A DNA stretch of 7,341 bases from Microbacteriaceae bacterium (GTDB taxonomy: Bacteria > Actinomycetota > Actinomycetes > Actinomycetales > Microbacteriaceae), in NCBI GenBank assembly GCA_025463665.1, contig JAODAY010000034.1:1-7341 (forward strand), given 5' to 3'. The translations under genes were made by a program, and so were the position numbers. The notes under the pieces were generated by a model. That model saw only the letters and a program-made list of their open reading frames with translations, was not told where the DNA came from and searched no databases. Of the stretch, positions 1 through 5,089 are shown one piece after another (position 1 is the stretch's first letter; every line of letters starts with the position of its first letter).

Positions 1-691
1 TGAAGGTGAGCACGATGAACGATAGAACGCCGTTGACCAGCGCGAGCGTGATCTGCCCCATGACGTAGCGACCGACGGAGTCGCTGATCTGCTCCGCGAG
101 GTCGATGAAGTTGGCGCGCTTCGACGCGGGAACGATGCGGTACAGCCCGCGCTTGAGGCTGCCGAGCGACGAGACGAAGTAGATCATCAGGATCGCGATG
201 ATGATGGCGCCGAAGACGCCGGTCGCGATGCTGATTCCCGCGGCGAGCACGCCGCCACCGATGGAACCGATGTTGTCGGGGTTGCCGAGGAACGTCGTCG
301 TCTGGTCGAGCAGGTCGTTGACCTGCAGCCAGGGAAAGTTGCGGTTGATGTCCCGGATGAGTGACTGGTCTTCGATTCCAGGCACGATCGTGTCGATGAT
401 CAGCGCTGACACGTTCTGCACCTGCTCGGTGATGACGGGGATCAGGGCGAACACGAGCCCCGTGAAGACTCCGAGCACCCCGACGAGCGCGATGAGGATC
501 GCGATCGGGCGCTTGACCTTGCGCCGTTCGAGCCACGTGATGAGCGGGTCGAGGCCGAGCGCGAGGAACAGGGCGGCACCGATGTAGGTGAGGATCGTGG
601 TCAGGCTGCCGAGAGCATTACCGATGACGAGCGCGAGCAGCACGCCGAGGCCGGCCAGGAGCCCCAGCCGGAAGGGGTTTTGGATTTTCAC
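1..691 (-). CDS. AI-2E family transporter (TerC/PerM-type membrane protein), C-terminus outside the window
   Basis: A polytopic membrane protein of the AI-2E transporter family (also called UPF0118 or PerM). Characterised members have been linked to export of small molecules or to Na+/H+ exchange, so the substrate cannot be told from sequence. The 230 visible residues show hydrophobic segments at about 8-27, 33-50, 62-87, 147-174 and 211-230. A long amphipathic extracytoplasmic stretch (about 88-145) sits between the third and fourth, as is typical of the family. A basic loop (ERRKVKRP, 55-62) follows the second segment. The motif RYVMGQITLALVNGV near residues 208-222 matches the family's conserved region before the later helices. 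Family members usually have about 330-400 residues, so roughly the last third is missing. The GTG start at 691 was chosen because AGGAG (699-703 on the complement) lies 7 nt upstream. Only 21 nt separate it from the stop of the upstream coiled-coil gene, so the two are probably co-transcribed. Confidence 0.88.
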   Translation of the reverse strand, partial: MKIQNPFRLGLLAGLGVLLALVIGNALGSLTTILTYIGAALFLALGLDPLITWLERRKVKRPIAILIALVGVLGVFTGLVFALIPVITEQVQNVSALIIDTIVPGIEDQSLIRDINRNFPWLQVNDLLDQTTTFLGNPDNIGSIGGGVLAAGISIATGVFGAIIIAILMIYFVSSLGSLKRGLYRIVPASKRANFIDLAEQISDSVGRYVMGQITLALVNGVLSFIVLTF

Positions 692-712
692 GAATCGTCT
701 CCTGATCGGCTA

Positions 713-2041
713 TTAACGGTCGGTCGACGACACTGCCTCGGCCTGCGAGAGCAACCCACGCAGGTTCTCGAAATAGCCTGCGACGGCCTCGCGTTCGATC
801 CTAATCTTGCCGAGGCGGTCCTCGGCGTCCGCCACGAGCACCGCGCTGTGCTTTTCCGAGTCGCCGACGATGATTCTGGCGCGGGCCTCCGCGGTCGCGA
901 TGATCTCGGCCGCCGTGGCTGCGGCCTCCGCCCTGAGTTGGGCCGCCTCGGCGCGCGAGGCGTCTTCGAGCTGGTCCGATTCTGCGCGCTTCTCTGCCGC
1001 ACGGCGATTGGCGTCATCCAGCTGCGCCTCGGCCTCGGCGAGGTACTTGCCGGTTTCGAAGCTCGCCTGCTGCTGCCGCGCCAGCGACTCCTTCTCGCTC
1101 TCGTCCCGCCGGGCCGCGAGCTCGACGCTCAGGTCGATTCTCGCCTGCTCGTTCTCGCGCGCGATCGTCGTGCGGGATTCCTCGAGGTCGTGGGCGAGAC
1201 GCGCGCGGGTCAGGGCTACCTCGTCCGCGAGGTCGGCACGTTCGCGCAGGGTCTCGCTGGCCAGATCGGCTTTCTGCTGCTGGATGTCACGGTCGAGTCT
1301 CACCCGGCCCTCTGCGATCTCCGCCGCCAGTTCGGCGCGAAGCCGACTCGACTCCGACTCGAATCCGGCGCGGGCGAGCTCGGTGTCGCGGGCGAGGACC
1401 GCCGCGGCCTCCCGGGCCTCCGCTGCTTCCCGGCTCGAGACGACGGTGATCTCGGCGGCCTCACGTTCGCCGGCCGCGCGAATGGCGGCCACCTCACGCT
1501 TGGTGGTGGCGCGGGTTGCGGCGGCCTCAGTCGCGACCGCACCGCGGATGGCGGCTGCCTCGCCCAGCGCGTCTCTGATGGTCGCGTCGGCCTGGGCCTC
1601 GGCACGCGCGACGAGATGGTGGGCCTGCGCCTGCGCGGCGTCGATGAGTTCGGCCGCACGGGTCGTCGCCTCGGACAGCACGCGGTTCGCGGCATCCTGC
1701 GCCTCGACGGTCTTCTTCTCGAGCTCGGCCGTGACCGAGCCGCGCAGTCTCGCCGCGTCGATGTCGGCCTGGCCGAGGATTCGTGTCGACTGCTCCTCGG
1801 CGACGCGGAGAGTGTTCTCGAGCTTGGTGCCGAGGCCGCTGTAGGTGGGCAGGCCCGTCTCGTCGAGTTCGGTCTGGAGGTCGTCGACGACAGCCGACAG
1901 CCGGGTGATCTCGGAGGTCGCTTCGACTCGGTCGGCGTTGGCCTTGATCAGTTCGCGCCTGAGCTCCTGGATCGCCTTGTCTACCGCTTCCTTGCGGTAG
2001 CCACGCATCTCAGTGCCGAAGTCTGTGTCATCAGCAGCCAC
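713..2041 (-). CDS. DivIVA-like / Scy-FilP-like hendecad coiled-coil protein
   Basis: A 442-residue, almost entirely alpha-helical coiled-coil protein, probably a cytoplasmic scaffold or polarity protein. Residues 8-31 carry a short motif (F..EMRGYRKEAVDKAIQEL) resembling the membrane-binding N-terminus of DivIVA/Wag31, where F-x(n)-RGY-x(n)-V-D is typical. Residues 38-60 are heptad-like, and residues 61-70 (ETGLPTYSGL) form a Gly/Pro-containing break. From residue 71 to 433 the chain can be written as 33 successive 11-residue units, rich in Ala, Glu and Arg, with no obvious insertion. It has no cysteine and no membrane segment. Actinobacterial proteins of this shape are often annotated as cellulose-binding or DivIVA-domain proteins; Streptomyces Scy and FilP are the studied relatives in style. 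The GTG start at 2041 is preceded by AAGGAG (2048-2053) at 6 nt, and the DivIVA-like motif begins soon after it. The frame stays open far upstream, but nothing supports an earlier start. It leads an operon with the AI-2E transporter gene. Orthology to a named protein is inferred, not proven. Confidence 0.85.
   Translation of the reverse strand: MAADDTDFGTEMRGYRKEAVDKAIQELRRELIKANADRVEATSEITRLSAVVDDLQTELDETGLPTYSGLGTKLENTLRVAEEQSTRILGQADIDAARLRGSVTAELEKKTVEAQDAANRVLSEATTRAAELIDAAQAQAHHLVARAEAQADATIRDALGEAAAIRGAVATEAAATRATTKREVAAIRAAGEREAAEITVVSSREAAEAREAAAVLARDTELARAGFESESSRLRAELAAEIAEGRVRLDRDIQQQKADLASETLRERADLADEVALTRARLAHDLEESRTTIARENEQARIDLSVELAARRDESEKESLARQQQASFETGKYLAEAEAQLDDANRRAAEKRAESDQLEDASRAEAAQLRAEAAATAAEIIATAEARARIIVGDSEKHSAVLVADAEDRLGKIRIEREAVAGYFENLRGLLSQAEAVSSTDR
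1106..1402 (-). repeat. Best-conserved block of 11-residue coiled-coil repeats within the DivIVA-like protein
   Basis: Residues 214-312 fall into nine consecutive 11-residue units. In every unit position 3 is Leu, Ile or Phe and position 11 is Arg or Lys; examples are AELAAEIAEGR, ADLADEVALTR and ARLAHDLEESR. Position 7 is often Ile, Leu or Val. This is a protein-level hendecad repeat (33 nt per unit) and not an exact DNA repeat; the nucleotide sequences of the units differ. Confidence 0.8.
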
Positions 2042-2323
2042 GAAACGCTCCTTGTCATTAGCCGGACCTGACGAGTGTAGTCGGGGCGGGAGCCCGCACC
2101 CGTCGGCGATGGGCGCCGCGGGGCGGGCGCTTGGCAGTGAACTCCCAGACGCACAGTTAGGTGCCGGGCAGGAGCGTCGGCTAATGTGGATCGTCTTTGT
2201 TGTTGCCGTTTCGGGCACCTGTTCCGAGAAGTCCTCCTCTCGCCCCCTAGTGCGAGCCCCCGTTTCGTGGGGGAGGATGCCGCGACGTAATGTCTGGCTG
2301 GGCGACACGAAAGGAGTATTCCC
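2042..2323. promoter_or_regulatory. Divergent intergenic region, presumed promoters for both operons
   Basis: This 282-bp region separates two divergent operons, so it should hold the promoters of both. Its composition is less coding-like than its flanks. For the leftward genes the best -10-like hexamer is TACACT (complement of 2074-2079), 32 nt upstream of the GTG, with no convincing -35. For the rightward genes candidates are TAATGT at 2288-2293 and a TTGGCA (2131-2136) 17 nt from CAGTTA (2154-2159); none is strong. A 7-bp inverted repeat (AGGTGCC 2159-2165, GGCACCT 2214-2220) and a small hairpin (CCCCC 2257-2261, GGGGG 2269-2273) lie on the rightward side and could be regulatory. Promoter placement is tentative; the divergent arrangement itself is clear. 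No small gene is evident. Confidence 0.45.
2159..2220. repeat. 7-bp inverted repeat in the divergent intergenic region
   Basis: AGGTGCC (2159-2165) is repeated in inverted form as GGCACCT (2214-2220), with 48 nt between the arms. The left arm overlaps a second small dyad, TGCC-G-GGCA (2162-2170). It could be a regulator binding site or chance; arms this short are weak evidence. Confidence 0.3.
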
Positions 2324-4096
2324 GTGCGATTTGTTCTCGCCATTGTTTGTTTTGTTGCTGCGGCGTTTCTCATCGGCCTCGGCATCGCTCAGAAGACGGT
2401 GCTTGCCGAACCCGATGAGCTGACCGCCTCTGTCGCGATCGACTCCGAGGCCCCGGTCACCGTCGTCAGCGGTGAGACGCTCAATGCGCTCCCGCGGAGC
2501 CAGTTCGTCGAGATCGGCGGCTCTGACGCGCACTTCGCCGCGTACGGCCGCACCGCCGACGTCACGGCCTGGGTCGGCGACGCCAGTTACAACGAGGTCG
2601 GGTACGACCCCGACACGCAGAGCCTCACCTCGGAACTGGTCGAGGGCACCGAAGACGAGGTGCCGAGCCCAGTCGGGTCCGACCTCTGGTTCGAGAGCTA
2701 CGACAACGTCGACTCCATGACCCTCAAAGTTCCCGCCGACGTCTCCCTGCTCGTCGTCACCGACGGCGTGAAGCCCGCCCCCTCGGATGTCAGCATCACC
2801 TGGCCGCTCGACAACTCGACGCCGTGGGCGAACACGTTCGTCGTCATCGGAGGCGTGGTGCTCTTCGTCGGCCTGCTCCTGCTGTTGTGGGCGATCGCAC
2901 ACGTGCGCCGTGGTCGTGGCCCCCGCCGCAAGTCGCCGAAGATGCCGAAGCTGCCGAGGCAGCCGCGCATGAAGCCCATCAAGGCGAAGCAGAAGGCGCT
3001 CGGGTCTAACACGAAGAGCCACCGCGCGACCCGCAACCGCGCCGCGATCGTGCCGGTCGTTCTCGTCGGCGCTCTCGCGCTCGGCGGGTGCAGCTCCGAC
3101 TTCTGGGCGGGTCGCGCGCCGGCCCCCGCGCCGTCGGAGAGCTCCGAGCCCGTCGCCGACGCGCAAGAGGCGGCGCAGATCGTCAAGCCGGTCGTGACCG
3201 TTCCGCAGGCGAAGCGCATCATCGACGAGGTCAGGAACGTCGCGACGGCCGCCGACGCGGCGAACGACAAGACCGCCCTCGCCACGCGTTTCGCTGGCCC
3301 GGCGCTCGACCTGCGCACCGCGACCTACGGCGCTCGCGCCGTGGACCCGGCCGTCGCACAGGAGGACGCCCTGCCGACCGGCGACATCACCCTCACCCTG
3401 CCCGAGCAGAGCGACACCTGGCCGCGCACGATTCTCGCCACGATCGATGACCCCCGCGTCGCGGAGGACGGCAAGACCTTCGCTCCGGTCGCTGTCGTGC
3501 TCGTGCAGGACGACCCCCGCGCCCAGTACAAGGCGAACTACGTGATCCGGCTCGCGCCGGGCGTCGTGGTTCCCGAGGTCGCGCCGGCCAACGTGGGCGC
3601 CGTGCGCCTGCCGCCGGAGTCGAAATTCCTCACCGTCGCGCCGGAGACAATCGGTGCCGGCTACGGCGACATCCTGCTCAAGGACACCGGGAGCGCGTCG
3701 TACGACCAGTTCGAGGCGGAGGGCGACCAGTTGCGTGCCGACTTCGGCCTCGCCTACAAGAACAGCGTCATCGCGGCGTTCCCCACCACCTCGTCGCTGA
3801 CCTATGAGGCGGCGACGGCGACGGCGCCTCCGATCCCGCTCGCGACGAACGACTCCGGCGCGATCGTCGCCGTCGACGTGCACGAGTCGCAGACCGCGAA
3901 GCCGGTGGCCGCCGGTGCCACGGCGAACGCGGTCGGCAAGATCGCCGCGCTCGCCGGCAAGACCACGAGCGGCACGGGATTCACGGCCACCCGCGGGTTC
4001 CAGATTCTGTTCTTCGTGCCCTCGGTTCAAATCGGTGGCAAAATCACTGTGCTCGGCTACAGCCAGGGCATCATCGCAGCATCGGAGCTCCCGTGA
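2324..4096 (+). CDS. Membrane protein of unknown function with internal lipobox-like site and large extracytoplasmic C-terminal domain
   Basis: A 590-residue protein I do not recognise as any named family. Its order is: a hydrophobic N-terminal anchor (residues 3-22); a soluble, acidic domain (about 23-165), predicted outside; a strong transmembrane helix (about 169-194); and a very basic linker (195-240) with 18 Lys/Arg and no Asp/Glu, predicted cytoplasmic. A third hydrophobic segment (241-255) then ends in ALGGC-SSD, which looks like a lipoprotein lipobox with Cys256. After a Pro/Ala/Ser-rich spacer (264-275) comes a domain of about 310 residues, rich in beta-strand-like stretches, ending ...GIIAASELP. 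The only other cysteine is Cys9. The GTG start at 2324 has AAGGAG (2311-2316) 7 nt upstream and leads straight into the anchor. Its stop overlaps the next gene by GTGA (4093-4096), so the two are probably translationally coupled. An envelope-facing role is inferred from topology alone. It could be a natural fusion of a membrane protein and a lipoprotein. Confidence 0.85.
   Translation: MRFVLAIVCFVAAAFLIGLGIAQKTVLAEPDELTASVAIDSEAPVTVVSGETLNALPRSQFVEIGGSDAHFAAYGRTADVTAWVGDASYNEVGYDPDTQSLTSELVEGTEDEVPSPVGSDLWFESYDNVDSMTLKVPADVSLLVVTDGVKPAPSDVSITWPLDNSTPWANTFVVIGGVVLFVGLLLLLWAIAHVRRGRGPRRKSPKMPKLPRQPRMKPIKAKQKALGSNTKSHRATRNRAAIVPVVLVGALALGGCSSDFWAGRAPAPAPSESSEPVADAQEAAQIVKPVVTVPQAKRIIDEVRNVATAADAANDKTALATRFAGPALDLRTATYGARAVDPAVAQEDALPTGDITLTLPEQSDTWPRTILATIDDPRVAEDGKTFAPVAVVLVQDDPRAQYKANYVIRLAPGVVVPEVAPANVGAVRLPPESKFLTVAPETIGAGYGDILLKDTGSASYDQFEAEGDQLRADFGLAYKNSVIAAFPTTSSLTYEAATATAPPIPLATNDSGAIVAVDVHESQTAKPVAAGATANAVGKIAALAGKTTSGTGFTATRGFQILFFVPSVQIGGKITVLGYSQGIIAASELP
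4084..4096 (+). promoter_or_regulatory. RBS and GTGA overlap joining the membrane-protein and thioredoxin/TPR genes
   Basis: GGAG (4084-4087) lies 5 nt before the GTG at 4093. The GTG shares the bases GTGA with the TGA stop of the preceding gene. The arrangement sets the start of the thioredoxin/TPR gene and suggests translational coupling. Confidence 0.75.
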
Positions 4097-5004
4097 CCAA
4101 CATTCCCGTAAGCGGTGCCAATCTTCGCGGCGCCGTCGACCTCTCCTCGCTCGTGAACCCGCCGCCGCGGGCCACGACTCCGGCGCCGGGCGCTCCTGGT
4201 GCCGGGCCGTCGGTGGTCGAGGCGACGGATGCCACGTTCTCGAGCATCCTCGAACTCTCGAACACCGTCCCGGTGCTCGTCGAGTTCTACGGCCAGGGCG
4301 TCGCGCCCGCCATGACGCCGTTCGTGCGCGAGCGCAACGGTGCCATGGTGCTCGTCACCATCGACGGAACCCGCAACCCGCAGCTCGTGCAGGCCTTCCA
4401 GGTCACCGAGGTGCCGACGGTCGCCGCGGTGATCGGCGGACGACCGCTGCAGCTCTTCGTCGGCCTCCCCGCCGAGGCGGAGATCCGGCAGGTGCTCGAC
4501 CAGGTGCTCGAGGTGGCCAAGCAGCAGGGCGTCGTCGGCACCGTTCCTGTCGACGAGGACGCCGCCGAGGCGGAGCCCGTCGAGGAGCCGCTGCCGCCCC
4601 ACCACCAGGAGGCGTACGACGCCATAGCCGCGGGTGACTTCGCGACGGCGATCGCCGAGTACCAGACTGCCATCGCGCAGAACCCGCGGGACAGCCTCGC
4701 GGTGGCCGGGCTCGCCCAGGTGTCGCTGCTGGCCAGGCTCGACGGCACTTCGATCGACGCCCTGCGCTCGGCCGCGGCATCCGCGCCCGCTGACGTCGAC
4801 GCCCAGCTCGCCGTCGACGATCTGGACGTCTCTGGCGGTCACGTCGAGGACGCCTTCGACCGACTGCTCAAGCTCTTCCCGTCGCTCGACGCCGCGGGCA
4901 AGAATGCCGTGCGCACGCGCCTGCTCGAGTTCTTCGAGATCGTCGGCGCCGAGGACCCGCGCGTCATTGCCGCGCGTCGCCGACTCACCGCGCTGCTCTA
5001 CTAG
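4093..5004 (+). CDS. CnoX/YbbN-type thioredoxin-fold and TPR protein lacking the CXXC cysteines
   Basis: A 303-residue protein with the architecture of CnoX (YbbN), the chaperedoxin of E. coli that protects unfolded proteins and hands them to chaperones. A Pro/Ala-rich N-terminal tail (about 22-40) precedes a thioredoxin fold (about 45-145). The active-site position, after VLVEFYGQG, reads V70-A-P-A73 in place of C-x-x-C. The cis-proline loop (TEVPTV, Pro108) is kept. An acidic linker (154-166) leads to a TPR unit (171-200, with AIAAGDFATAIAEY) and a C-terminal helical part ending in LLEFFEIVGAEDPRVIAA and RRRLTALLY, a typical YbbN C-terminus. The protein has no cysteine at all, so it cannot do dithiol redox chemistry; a holdase or scaffold role is the likely reading. 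There is no signal peptide, so it should be cytoplasmic. It is the second gene of the operon and ends 34 nt before a strong hairpin. Family assignment is confident; the chaperone function here is inferred. Confidence 0.88.
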   Translation: MTNIPVSGANLRGAVDLSSLVNPPPRATTPAPGAPGAGPSVVEATDATFSSILELSNTVPVLVEFYGQGVAPAMTPFVRERNGAMVLVTIDGTRNPQLVQAFQVTEVPTVAAVIGGRPLQLFVGLPAEAEIRQVLDQVLEVAKQQGVVGTVPVDEDAAEAEPVEEPLPPHHQEAYDAIAAGDFATAIAEYQTAIAQNPRDSLAVAGLAQVSLLARLDGTSIDALRSAAASAPADVDAQLAVDDLDVSGGHVEDAFDRLLKLFPSLDAAGKNAVRTRLLEFFEIVGAEDPRVIAARRRLTALLY

Positions 5005-5038
5005 CGCACTTCGAGAACCTCAGGGACCGTTGACCTAA

Positions 5039-5077
5039 CGAGCCGGCCCGAACCCCAGTGGGGATCGGGCCGGCTCG
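5039..5077. terminator. Bidirectional hairpin terminator between convergent genes
   Basis: A perfect 13-bp stem (5039-5051 with 5065-5077) is followed by an A/A mismatch and a further 4-bp CCCC/GGGG stem closing on the 3-nt loop AGT. It lies 34 nt after the stop of the rightward thioredoxin/TPR gene and 12 nt after the stop of the leftward glgB, so it can serve both. Neither side has a run of T, which is common for terminators in high-GC actinobacteria. Confidence 0.85.
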
Positions 5078-5089
5078 AATGGTTGTGCC

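Noticed and set aside
198..587. Plus-strand frame of 129 codons near the left edge.
   Set aside because: It is antisense to the AI-2E family gene, whose hydrophobic segments and start signal are convincing.
1106..1402. Possible tandem DNA repeat because of the 33-nt protein periodicity.
   Set aside because: The nucleotide units are diverged; the regularity is at the protein level, so this is a coiled-coil repeat and not a DNA satellite.
680..2071. Long plus-strand frame (463 codons) over the coiled-coil gene.
   Set aside because: It is the antisense shadow of the coiled-coil gene; the translation is Leu/Arg/Gly-rich without recognisable motifs.
2086..2097. Small palindrome GCGGG-AG-CCCGC in the intergenic region, considered as an operator.
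   Set aside because: A 5-bp GC arm is expected by chance in DNA this GC-rich, and a 2-nt loop is too tight for a hairpin.
2042..4030. Minus-strand open frame continuing upstream of the coiled-coil gene, which would give an 1105-residue protein.
   Set aside because: The added part is antisense to a well-supported plus-strand gene, has Arg/Gly/Asp-rich low-complexity sequence typical of a high-GC shadow frame, and the internal GTG at 2041 has an ideal ribosome binding site and begins a recognisable domain.
2324..4096. Possibility that the 590-residue gene is two genes joined by a frameshift or lost stop.
   Set aside because: The frame is continuous with even codon usage, and there is no stop remnant or strong start at the junction. 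A fusion or an internal start remains possible and is reported as such.
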